NCBI GenBank assembly: GCA_963855995.1
Contig: OY979729.1
Coordinates: forward strand, 8,140,115-8,204,114
Origin: Muricea muricata
Lineage: Eukaryota > Cnidaria > Anthozoa > Malacalcyonacea > Plexauridae
Direction: 5' to 3'
Length of the DNA: 64,000 bases
Made by a program: the position numbers and the translations under genes. Numbering within the stretch: the first letter of the stretch is position 1; each line of letters opens with the position of its first letter. Below the pieces are notes generated by a model. It saw only the letters and a list, made by a program, of their open reading frames with translations, had not been told where the DNA came from and did no database searches. Below, piece after piece: positions 45,501 to 52,686 of the stretch.

Positions 45501-48500
45501 ATTAGGCACAATTTGCTAGTAACAAAATCCTTCGTACATTCTCGAAGCTATGTATTATTGTATTTAAAAATAACTAACCCAAGCCTATCTATGGCAGTAA
45601 CTCTGCCTAATCGAGCAAGAGCGTTACCAAGTCTAGTCGTGAACTACACTCACTCCTTATCACAGGAGATTGGGACGAGCCAAAATTCGCTTCGAAACCC
45701 GCCATTTTGTGGAGACAAAGTGCTGTAGAAGTACGTATTCTGCCTATTATACGTCTATTACTCGCACGAAAAGACCCAACCTTTCGTGTTAAATAGAATG
45801 TTAATACACTTGCCTTCTTGGTTGCTGGCATCTCTATCTTGTTTTAAGTCACTCTCTGCAAAAAATGAAAACCGAACCCTGTGACTCTCTGACTGTACCG
45901 CAGCAGGTCACGTTTTGCCTCAAACCGACAGGCATAGTGTAAAAATCAAGAATGCAACTGATTCTCAAAATTTCCGAGTAATTCAGGATTTTAGCATTAT
46001 GGTTAAAATTTTGTCGGTGTTCCTTAACAAAAGTCTGCTTCCGTACGGCCTTTTTCTTGTCTCGGTGTCCCAGGAAATCCCCCCCCCAAAAAAAAATTTG
46101 GCCCCGGGCCATTTCCAATGTTTCATTTTGGAAATTTGGCCCAACTTTACAAACTTGGATTTTAAACAGTTTTGTGCACGGTGCAATGCATTGTAAATGT
46201 ATCAATTTTGTGACAATCATATATTAGTAGAATCATACTAGTATACTATTGCAAATGCTGTAATTTGATTGGTTACTCTACTCGCTATCTATTCCTCGGT
46301 CGATAGCGAGTAGCGAAACAATCATCTTCTTATAGAGATCTCTTTTAAAAAAATCGCTTAAAAATCAAATTTTTTGTTGAATATTTCATGTTTGACCTCT
46401 GATTCTACTAAAACAATTAGATTACTGGCTCTCGATTTCTATGCGGTGATAGTGACATCAACTATCACTGCATAGAAATCTCGAGCTGGTAATCTAATTG
46501 TTAATTAGTAGAATCATACCAGCATACTAATGCAAATGCTGTCATTTGATTGGCTACTCTACTCGCTATCTATTGTTCGATAGATAGCGAGTAGCAAAAC
46601 AATAATTTTTCTGGTGTATCTCATTCAATTCAAAGACAATTTTTAATCATTTTTTTAGTAAAATGACTTAAAAATCAAGCGCGGGCCGATTACATTAGTA
46701 GTCTCCTTTAACAGTATAAGTAAAAACAAACAGGAGAAGAGTATTAAGTATAGAATAGTGTTGATTAAGATAAAAAGATAAATTGCAACAGAGTTCATTC
46801 CATGCGGGTAATTTAGTTGAAGGTAATATAAAGTTTGACTAAGTCATGCACTGCTTAGTAACTAGTAGCCTAACATGCGATACTACAATTAGGCTATTTA
46901 GGTGACACTTTACTTATTCATTTATTTTGGGCTATTTATCTCCTGGGCTATTTAAATTCGGCTTCGCTCTCATCAACTATCATCGCAGAGAATCTATCCA
47001 TATGTAGTTACCGTACGTATTCCATATATGGACTAATATATACTTAATATGCAAGAGCATATACACGACGCTGAACAGCATATACACGACGTTTCAAATA
47101 TAATAGGTTACATAAGCAGTATAAATTTAGTTTTTAACGGTAAACGTTCGATTCGCCGCATTAGCTCAGTGGTCTAGGTCGTGCGCTTTAGCCCTGTTTG
47201 TTTCGGGTTCGAGCCCGGTTACGTGCTTTTCTTTTACGCTTTTTTTTTCTTCTTAACACACGAATACTTTTTTTTCTTATATTCTTTTATTTTTTCTCAA
47301 TTTTAAAAGGGTTATTCTCCCTCACTGGGACTGTATCTACTTCACCAAATTTAGCTAAAGCGCGAGCCCGAAGGGCGAGTAAGGCTGAGCCTGTCTCTGT
47401 ATGCGCCATGTTGTTATTTTCGAGCGCTATGTATATGCTCTTCAGCGTCGTGTATATGCTCTTGCATATTGTGCAATCACTTACCTTATATGGAATACGT
47501 ACTATAAGTGCCTATCAGAGAATCGAGCTCGTAATCTAATTGTTAATTATTCAACGCAGGTATGCTAATATACAAACAATTTCAAATAGATTTTGAAATA
47601 TTGAAGATTATTTTTTATTAAGAACGTTGCATATACAATAGTCGCAGTTATCAATCCCTTATACCTATGTGTTTGTCCAGCAAATATCTAACAAGTATGG
47701 AAAAATATTTTGTAATTGATATGGTCAGTAATACAAGTAACAGAATTAGTAATACACACTCATGGTATTTGTCACTTGTCTAAGTAGGCCTAAGTATGAA
47801 ACGGTCCAGTGCGATCTTTGTGATGCATGGTACCATCTACGATGCGTGTATGTGTGTTACTCGATGCAGGATATTTTACAGCCTAAAATCAGTGTGACCA
47901 AATCTGGTAGATTTTTATACAAGATCCGGTTAGATAGGCTTGGACATCCCCCCCTGCTTTAAAGATGTGCAACATTTAGAACAGGAGGGAGTGGTCCCAT
48001 CAAATCTGAGCAGCCTTGGTTAAAAAAATGCATAATTATATGGTCACACTGCCTAAAAGATACAACATTTTAGACAATGTTTTGGCTCTTTAGTTGCCTA
48101 TTATACATACTTCTAGAAGAAAAATCTAGCTTAACATAGAAAACATTGCAGACACCATGATGTCATTGCCTAAGTTCTTAAATCTAAAGTCTTGTTTGAC
48201 TTGTTTGTGTTTGAGTGCTAGCTACTCCAAAGAAATCCAATGCATTCATTTGCATAGCATAATTTTCCAAATTTAAGAACCATATATGTTTGTACAAGGG
48301 GGCCTAATTTCCGAAAGATGGGGGGGGGGTAATTTTTCAGGGCGGGGCAAATTTCCTTTGACACCGGCATCCCTGGCAATATGTCTGACATGCTACAACC
48401 ATATGAGTGTGTAAGAAATTGTTTAATAGGCTAACTTGAAAATTTTAGGTTCTTATTAAGATTTGATTCATGAGCTTGGAAGTTGCCGAGACAATATTGA

Positions 48501-50677
48501 ACAAGCAGCTTCTTTGTTCGCAGTGACAGTTTCACGACCGCTGGTCATTGACCATTTTTTGGTCGGGTTTACAAATTTTTTTTTACGTTTTTTAACTTTT
48601 CACAAAAAAATTGTGAACGTGGTGTTTTAGGGTTGGTTTACTTCTTAAATCAAAATTACAGCAGTTGTAGTATAAATCCAACTGCTGAAATGGTAATTTA
48701 GTACTCATCTTGAAACGTGACAGGGTGCCAGTTAAATAATCAGAGAGAAAAGAAAACTTCTATGGAATTCCTATCTTGGAACGCCATATTTTGGACACAT
48801 TGCCTATTTTGACATTTCTGCAGTTCTTTACAGATCAGATATACAGAAAAATCCAAAAATGCAACTGAACTACACATTAAAAATGTGCAAGATGCAATCA
48901 GGTTTGTTGACATGATGCAAAAGACTTGCCACAAACAAGCTGATATATATCAGGATGCATCAAGTTTTATTTTAACAGACTTGCTGTAACTTGATGAAAT
49001 TGACAAGGTTGTTGAAACTTGGCTCAAGCCATGGTAAAACTGACAACTTGCCAGAAGTCTGTGGCATTTCTAGTTGTGTAATATAATAAAAATTCAAAAG
49101 CTAAACAGCATAAATGATAATGACTGTTATTAACGCACCTTCTTTTTCAAAACCAGTGCATGAACTTGGTTGTGCAGTTTGCTGTAAAATTCCGATGCTA
49201 TTGCAGAAATGATTAGCCAACTGTAAATAAAAAAATAACCTAATATTAAACTAATTTATTTTCTTCCTAAAAAGCTAGTTGTCATATGCCAGCCAGAATT
49301 TTCTGGCTAAGAGTTGTGGTACTGTGACAGTACATCTAAGTGATAAGACAATGTGTATACTACACTCAGACCAGCCAAGACCCAGGTAGCTGAAATCAGG
49401 AGTAGCTTTTTGAAAAATTGTGAGGTTGACTCAAGAATCATAAATATGATAAAAGCTTAAAAATAAAAGAAATGTGATTTTTCCTTTTGCAATGTGTTCA
49501 AAAATCAGTTCTGCTACATTCAAAGTATGTAGATTTTCCAGTTGTAGACAAATTTTGCCAAAAAGCATGAGATTTCATGACTAATCATGAGATTGGTTGG
49601 GTCTAAATATTCAAATTTTTGTGCTGCAAAAAAACTCATCCATGGTATTTTCCTCTGCAGAAGCTTTTTTTGTTTCATAAGCTAGTGCCTTTTCATCAGT
49701 CTTACATGAAGGAAATAGTACAAACTACAAAGACTTCTTTAATCACATTATACTATTTGCCAAAAACTGGGGAATGCACACCCCTTTGCACACACCCACA
49801 GAAAATTTACGCCCAATTACCTCCTACCTCCCTCTTCCCTTCCGAGCCTAAAGCTGGTTGTTCAAAAGTTGGTGAGCTTGACCCTGGGTTATTATAGTAT
49901 ATGGACATGTGAGATAAAGACAGCAGGCAAAACCCTGGGTTATAGTTATGGACATGTGAGATAAAGACAGCAGGCAAAATTGTTATCTAGTGTGGTGACA
50001 AAAATGATCGAGCTTTTTGCCCATTAATGAATTTGAGTTGTGTTGTGTAGAATATATTTCCAAATAAGCGGTTAAACACATTTGAACAGCAGTCGCCAAG
50101 AGATACCGATAGCATTCTTGAATGCTTCTGGCTCAATCCCTAAAAACAACTTTCTTTCCTTTCAAAGTTTAGGGTTAGGTGTTGATTAAGAGTTTGCAAA
50201 TTGAGAGTAAGAGTTGGGTCAGGTCTGTGTTTCTGGGTCAGGTCTGTGTTTCTGGGTCAGGTCAGTGTTTCTGGGTTAGCATCAGGGATATGGCCAGAAC
50301 TTTTAAAGGGGATAGACCTCTGTGGAAACTAATAATTATGATAGTCGAGGCCGAGGGGTCTGAATTGGGCATTGCCGTGTAACCATATAGGTGTCAATCT
50401 ACAGAGTTATCCAGGACAGGCATTCCCACATCTTTGTTTGGGATTGGTAAGGTTTGTTCATTTGAGAGTTTAACAATTGATAAATACAAGTACATTACAT
50501 TTACCAATTGTCGCAGTACCAGACACATTACCAATTAAATTACACAACTGAGATTTGACTTGACATAAGTCATCCGTACAGAGTAACAATGTATAAAACA
50601 TTATACCGCACAGTTATTAACTTTACACACAATACCTCATTTAAAGCGTCCTGTAGCTGACTCACTCGATCCGCCAT
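33487..50677 (-). CDS. MED21: Mediator complex subunit 21 (five coding exons)
   Basis: MED21 is a small, conserved subunit of the Mediator middle module, acting in the nucleus to link activators to RNA polymerase II. Coding exons on the minus strand are 50636-50677, 49139-49220, 39267-39367, 36324-36399 and 33487-33572: 387 nt, 128 aa plus stop. All junctions are GT-AG and phases fit (0, 1, 0, 1). The protein begins [14 protein letters not shown], then [33 protein letters not shown] and a charged helix ([20 protein letters not shown]), all matching the family; the C-terminal part is a long amphipathic helix as expected for the MED7/MED21 coiled coil. Animal MED21 is about 140 aa, so this is slightly short. 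Intron 2 spans 9.8 kb and is full of repeats. The gene is divergent from RPLP2. No exon looks broken. Confidence 0.95.
33688..34617. mobile_element. Foldback element with an internal 97-bp tandem array
   Basis: Outer inverted arms are 33688-33763 and 34539-34617 (landmarks GGTCATGGCTTTATAGGATA and 'AGGGGCAACTCGGT' with complements). Inside, an inverted copy of part of the unit (33819-33870) faces six near-identical 97-bp units starting at 33914, 34011, 34108, 34205, 34302 and 34399, with a partial seventh at 34496. Each unit begins AGCTAAATTTGGTGAAGTAG and includes 'GCGCTACGCGCTCCCTC'. A related fragment lies at 47310-47400. This fits a foldback transposon with variable subrepeats. It lies just upstream (in transcription) of MED21 exon 5, inside intron 4. 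Confidence 0.85.
34727..34748. repeat. (ACC)n microsatellite
   Basis: Seven or so ACC units. The frames across it on either strand are not supported as genes. Confidence 0.8.
34823..35061. mobile_element. GGGCCGGTTGT-ended MITE
   Basis: A 239-bp complete copy of the family at 3123-3362, flanked by CAG on both sides. It is located in MED21 intron 4 next to the foldback element. Confidence 0.85.
35683..36167. mobile_element. TTAA-flanked MITE (family 1)
   Basis: TTAA duplications flank both ends (35679-35682, 36168-36171). Ends are AGGAAAATGGCAACAAAAAT and the complement of AGGGGATTGGCAACAAAAAA, then a shared 'TCTCAAAACAATATATAG'-type block. TTAA targets and AGG...CCT ends fit piggyBac-type non-autonomous elements (inference). 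Copies: 41951-42315 (truncated), 44285-44801; a subfamily at 61980-62495. Confidence 0.85.
36324..36399 (-). CDS. MED21: MED21 coding exon 4
   Basis: A 76-nt exon between acceptor 'ATTTTAG' and donor GTGCGT, encoding [20 protein letters not shown] and VKKG. Matches the conserved central helix of MED21. Confidence 0.92.
36535..36775. mobile_element. Dispersed ~240-bp repeat in MED21 intron 3
   Basis: Nearly identical to 4169-4406 in the palindrome. It includes 'CCAAGATGGCGCCCAATGAC' and 'ATGACGTCATGTGC'. Non-coding. Confidence 0.75.
36990..38150 (-). pseudogene. Penelope-like retroelement remnant
   Basis: Minus-strand fragments in different frames match the reverse transcriptase of Penelope-like elements. 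Near 38000-38090 a piece reads [16 protein letters not shown], then RPISD. Near 37815-37960 another reads [20 protein letters not shown], and near 37060-37270 the C-terminal RIASWNGFP and [10 protein letters not shown] are seen. The segment between the first two pieces, which should carry the central RT motifs, is missing. Several stops and frameshifts break it and a TTAA MITE (37327-37490) is inserted. It is a dead copy inside MED21 intron 3, same strand as MED21. Confidence 0.75.
37327..37490. mobile_element. 164-bp TTAA-flanked MITE with perfect 34-bp ends
   Basis: Ends 37327-37360 and 37457-37490 are exact complements beginning GCCCGTTTTCCACTTGGCGA, and TTAA flanks both sides (37323-37326, 37491-37494). 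It is inserted into the Penelope-like remnant. A degenerate end of the same type is near 38716-38740. Confidence 0.88.
38390..38472. repeat. Nested hairpin
   Basis: 38390-38417 and 38445-38472 are complementary, with an inner palindrome made of 'AAAGACATCTTG' and 'CAAGATGTCTTT'. Non-coding. Confidence 0.85.
38490..38690. repeat. Degenerate repeats of TTCT/AAGAAA blocks
   Basis: Roughly periodic (about 24 nt) degenerate copies of 'TTCTYRCYTTAAGAAA', each partly self-complementary. Function unknown. Confidence 0.4.
39267..39367 (-). CDS. MED21: MED21 coding exon 3
   Basis: A 101-nt exon between acceptor 'ATTTACAG' and donor GTAAGA, encoding the most diagnostic block of the protein ([20 protein letters not shown], then [10 protein letters not shown]), which closely matches animal MED21. 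Confidence 0.96.
39370..40590. other. MED21 intron 2, repeat-poor part
   Basis: No exon or clear element seen, except a G run near 40307-40315. Open frames are short. Confidence 0.45.
40595..41282. mobile_element. Foldback element built on a 21-bp tandem repeat
   Basis: Left arm 40595-40977 and right arm 40983-41282 are complements around a 5-nt centre. The middle of each arm is a 21-bp repeat (unit like 'CTTGTAGTTTTGATGCCGTAA'), about ten units in the left arm but only about six in the right. Since 21 is a multiple of 3 and the unit lacks stops in all minus frames, three overlapping long frames appear (40641-41018, 40687-40950, 40694-40987). I do not take these as genes. Confidence 0.85.
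41290..41946. other. Gene-free stretch in MED21 intron 2
   Basis: AT-rich, with no exon or clear element recognised. Confidence 0.45.
41951..42315. mobile_element. TTAA MITE family 1, truncated copy
   Basis: It begins after TTAA (41947-41950) and runs in the opposite orientation to 44285-44801. It stops near 'AACATTGTTAATGAA' without its second end. Confidence 0.7.
42320..42895. other. Gene-free stretch in MED21 intron 2
   Basis: No exon or repeat structure that I can support. Confidence 0.4.
42898..43048. repeat. ~70-bp-arm hairpin
   Basis: 'GTGTAGTTTCATATAGAGAT' on the left and 'ATCTCTATGTGAAACTACAC' on the right are complements, with flanking GGCGGCCCAATTC / GAACTGGGCCGTC. The loop side holds two copies of 'ATAAACACACTTCGCTAC'. 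A MITE-like foldback. Confidence 0.85.
43684..43839 (-). CDS. Candidate exon of an unidentified gene nested in MED21 intron 2
   Basis: A 156-nt stop-free segment (52 codons) ends at a consensus donor GAG|GTTAGA and begins after a weak acceptor 'TTGCAAAG'. The peptide starts [16 protein letters not shown] and ends [11 protein letters not shown], with balanced composition unlike the surrounding AT-rich frames. No family recognised. A possible upstream first exon is at 45812-45829. Alternative starts up to 43884 are open. Confidence 0.25.
44285..44801. mobile_element. TTAA-flanked MITE (family 1), complete copy
   Basis: Flanked by TTAA at 44281-44284 and 44802-44805, ends AGGGAACTGGCAACAAAAAT and the complement of AGGGAAATGGCAATAAAATG. 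It contains 'TGGTGACGTCACAACAGGGA' and 'CCAAGATGGCGGA'. Non-coding. Confidence 0.9.
44810..45800. other. Gene-free stretch in MED21 intron 2
   Basis: No exon or element seen with confidence. Confidence 0.4.
45812..45829 (-). CDS. Possible 6-codon first exon with a GC donor
   Basis: Here 45831-45829 is ATG on the minus strand, and the codons MPATKK run to an AAG|GCAAGT junction, a good GC-AG type donor. The preceding minus-strand sequence has no other features. Joined to 43839-43684 the frame would continue. This is weak and rests on phase agreement only. Confidence 0.12.
46225..46505. mobile_element. Dispersed hairpin-rich repeat, copy 1
   Basis: It starts 'TAGTAGAATCATAC', contains two stem-loops ('CTACTCGCTATC' with complement, and 'TAGAAATCTCGAG'-type), and ends 'GTAATCTAATTGTTAATT'. 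Copy 2 starts immediately at 46506 and is broken by other insertions, with its tail at 46960-46994 plus 47516-47550. Copy 3 is at 60998-61287. Confidence 0.75.
46506..46994. mobile_element. Dispersed hairpin-rich repeat, copy 2 (interrupted)
   Basis: It repeats the start of copy 1 ('GTAGAATCATACCAGCATAC', 'GATAGATAGCGAGTAG'), is interrupted from about 46690, and resumes near 46960 with 'CATCAACTATCATCGC'. The tail lies beyond the nested insertion at 46995-47515. Confidence 0.6.
46995..47515. mobile_element. 521-bp foldback element with internal tRNA-like promoter
   Basis: A 9-bp target duplication CAGAGAATC flanks it (46986-46994, 47516-47524). Joining the flanks restores the sequence seen in the sister repeats at 46225-46505 and 60998-61287, which act as empty sites. 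The ends are imperfect complements around 'GTATTCCATAT', then 'GCAAGAGCATATACACGACG' and 'CGTCGTGTATATGCTCTTGC'. Between the arms lie a tRNA-like segment and a fragment of the 97-bp unit from 33914. Duplication length would suit Mutator-like elements (inference). Confidence 0.8.
47154..47225 (+). repeat. tRNA-like Pol III promoter segment
   Basis: A-box 'TTAGCTCAGTGGTCT' and B-box 'GGGTTCGAGCCC' are near-consensus and about 45 nt apart, and a T-rich stretch (47230-47240) follows as a possible terminator. The acceptor stem does not pair (GCCGCAT against GTTACGT) and the T loop is one base short, so it is a tRNA-derived relic, not a working tRNA gene. Confidence 0.55.
47762..47962 (+). pseudogene. 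Half PHD-finger fragment
   Basis: The frame includes [20 protein letters not shown] then LRC: the CxxC-x4-5-H-x2-C half of a PHD zinc finger, with the characteristic Trp two before the His. The first Cys pair is incomplete and there is no supported exon border. PHD fingers of this form occur in ORF1 proteins of CR1-type LINEs as well as in chromatin proteins, so it is likely a transposon relic in MED21 intron 2, opposite strand. Confidence 0.5.
47963..49138. other. Gene-free stretch in MED21 intron 2
   Basis: No exon recognised. A G run occurs at 48321-48330. Otherwise AT-rich unique-looking sequence. Confidence 0.4.
49139..49220 (-). CDS. MED21: MED21 coding exon 2
   Basis: An 82-nt exon between acceptor 'TTATTTACAG' and donor GTGCGT. 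It encodes [20 protein letters not shown] then CTGFEKE, matching the conserved N-terminal LA-x-FCN-x-IG-x-LQQ block of MED21. Confidence 0.95.
49875..49978. repeat. Two-unit ~50-bp tandem repeat in MED21 intron 1
   Basis: 'ACCCTGGGTTAT' + 'ATGGACATGTGAGATAAAGA' + 'CAGCAGGCAAAA' occurs twice in a row. Confidence 0.85.
50211..50275. repeat. Three-unit 21-bp tandem repeat in MED21 intron 1
   Basis: The unit 'GGGTCAGGTCTGTGTTTCT' is repeated three times with one change. Confidence 0.85.
50636..50677 (-). CDS. MED21: MED21 coding exon 1
   Basis: Start ATG at 50675-50677 in the context AGAAGATGGCGGATC. Fourteen codons ([14 protein letters not shown]) end at donor GAG|GTATTG. The N-terminus matches the family exactly in its first four residues. 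The YY1-like motif AAGATGGCGG overlaps the start codon, a common arrangement in animal housekeeping genes. Confidence 0.95.
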
Positions 50678-51156
50678 CTTCTAAAACACTGATCAGTTGC
50701 AACAAGATCGTAACCACACGTAATACACTCGATACATCTTCGGAGGTGTCGCTGAACCAATGCGTACCATAGAGTACAGAACTTTTTAATTGCGAGCATT
50801 GAAGGAAACCAAATTATTCTCAACTGAAAAACTCCATAACTCTACAACCCAATTTTAGATATAAGCCAAAGTTGACATTCAAACAATCTGCATTTAATTT
50901 TTCAATAGAAAATTACGTATTCTGCATTTTCAATTATTATTTTGAGATACTTGGCCAAAGTCATACACCACCACCAAAAAATCTTCTCTAAAATTGGAAA
51001 TAAGAGGCCAAAAACACAGTTTAATAGGTTGTTCTAGTCTCGCCTAGACGCCTACATCATTGGTTAGATTTACAGGGAATCATCCAGTTGTACGTTGAGT
51101 TCAGTGTACCTAAGTGCCCTGCAATATTGAGGGGGCCACCCCTGTCCACTATAAAC
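50678..51156. promoter_or_regulatory. Divergent promoter interval between MED21 and RPLP2
   Basis: This 479-bp interval separates the MED21 start codon (minus) from the inferred RPLP2 start site (plus). It has no reading frame of note. MED21's 5' UTR must lie at its left end; the RPLP2 side ends in 'CTATAAAC' just ahead of a pyrimidine start. A shared bidirectional promoter is inferred from layout. Confidence 0.6.
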
Positions 51157-51165
51157 CTTTTCTGT
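51149..51165 (+). promoter_or_regulatory. RPLP2: RPLP2 TATA-like box and TOP/TCT start
   Basis: 'ACTATAAACCTTTTCTG' combines a TATA-like box with the pyrimidine tract CCTTTTCT. Ribosomal protein genes of animals start transcription at such a C within a TCT initiator, giving a 5'-terminal oligopyrimidine mRNA under growth-linked (mTOR) translational control. The exact start (about 51156-51157) is inferred. Confidence 0.55.
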
Positions 51166-51256
51166 TGGAGCTTTTCGCCGAAGCAGGATATTCCAAATTC
51201 TCTCTGTTAAAAATCTTCCGCGTGCACTTCGTTTCGTGTCCTAGTCGACTTAAAAA
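51157..51256 (+). other. RPLP2: RPLP2 non-coding first exon
   Basis: About 100 nt from the TOP tract to a strong donor (AAAAA|GTAAGTA at 51257). Intron 1 would be 51257-52527, ending TTTACAG directly before the ATG. A non-coding exon 1 is usual for animal RPLP2. Confidence 0.6.
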
Positions 51257-52305
51257 GTAAGTAAAGTGTTCTATACATTATCTTCTGACACTCCTCACTC
51301 ACAAAGGACAAGGTGCTGGCAAATAGTTAACAAAATTGAATGAAGTAATATTATTAGCTGTATTTGATTTTTGCCCACGTGGTTCTACAATGAAGTTGGT
51401 ACTCGTAATCATAATTTTCTTTGACCAGTATATTATATTTGTTGATTATCAAAAATCCAAGGTGTCCTGCATGGGTTAAACAGAAAACAGCAGTTGCACA
51501 GATTATAATACATATAATCAGCTAAATCAGTGCAACTACCATTTTATAAAGTTCTTCTCTGTCGATATTTACATGTTTTGAAGAAAATAATTAATAATGA
51601 TCAATTAGGCCATTATTTGTTGAGTGTTACTTTTTTAACTGAGCCCATGATCACGAGGGTGGCGAACATGATCAGAAACTAGCACTCAACAAATAGTGTG
51701 GCTTTAAATGAATGAGTGTTCCAGAAAAAGTTCCATTGCCTCCTCCCCCCCCCCCTGCCGAGGAAATTAACAATACTCCTGCAAACATTCTTTCAATATT
51801 GAAGACATTCTAAACATGATGCCCCCTCCCTGCACAGCAGAAATTTCCCCTGTGCTTGATTATGAATCTTTCTGGAATGACCCACTAAGAATCTAAAATG
51901 ATTGTGAAAATATTATTTTGACCTCTTATATTATCATGTACCTTTACTATTTCTATTCTGGTGGCCCTATTGTTTTTCCTTTAATATCCTGTCTAATGAA
52001 ATATCACATATTATATAATATCTTATTAAATTCTGGTCGTTTAATTGGTTGATTATGGTCATGTGATATTAAATAAAAAGTTCCCTTTTCCAAGAGTGCA
52101 ATGCTACTAGGAGTGCAATAGTTTTTTCCATTGCACTCTCACAACTCCCATTCATCAAAAAGCTCTTTGTACAGTCTTCATGGTTTATTTTAAGCTGGTT
52201 TCGGTCTTGAGATGAATGCGAAATAATCCAAATACTAAAATACGACTCAAATGCGATGTTGAATAAATTGGTTTTGAAAAACAATAGTCTGGTATTATAT
52301 AAAAC

Positions 52306-52470
52306 AAATAATGAATGTTTTTATTTGTGCAATAGTAAGAATACTTTCACTCGGTGAAAGATTGATTGTGCCATTTAACTCGGCTTCGCCTCATTGAATG
52401 GAACAATCAATCTTTCACCTCATGAAAATATCCTTACCATTGCACTCATAAACATTCATTATTTGTATAA
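52306..52470. mobile_element. MITE hairpin in RPLP2 intron 1
   Basis: Ends 'ACAAATAATGAATGTTTTTA' and complement, then 'TGCAATAGTAAG' and 'GTGAAAGATTGATTGT' with complements, around a short loop 'CTCGGCTTCGCCTCA'. About 165 bp, ending some 60 bp before the start-codon exon. Confidence 0.85.
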
Positions 52471-52527
52471 CATTAATTTTCACCATGCGACGTTGTTATA
52501 AAAAGGTCAATTGCACATTCTTTACAG

Positions 52528-52686
52528 ATGCGTTACGTGGCCGCATATCTGTTAGCCAACCTTGGTGGCAATGAATCACCGTCTGCAAAAGACATCAAGA
52601 AAATCTTGGAAAGTGTGGGAATCAATGTCGATGATGAAAAACTGAACAAAGTTGTTTCTGAATTAGATGGCAAAGATATCAATGAG
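52528..52686 (+). CDS. RPLP2: RPLP2 first coding exon
   Basis: It encodes residues 1-53, from [14 protein letters not shown] to DGKDINE, and ends at donor GAG|GTCTTT. It contains most of the helical P1/P2 dimerisation domain. Confidence 0.96.

Noticed and set aside
45849-46220. 123-aa minus-strand frame and overlapping frames
   Set aside because: Different frames on both strands are open over the same low-complexity stretch (C run then A run at 46080-46096), and no conserved motif or splice border is seen.
47154-47225. Functional tRNA gene
   Set aside because: A and B boxes are good, but the acceptor stem does not pair and the T loop is one base short, and it lies inside a mobile element.
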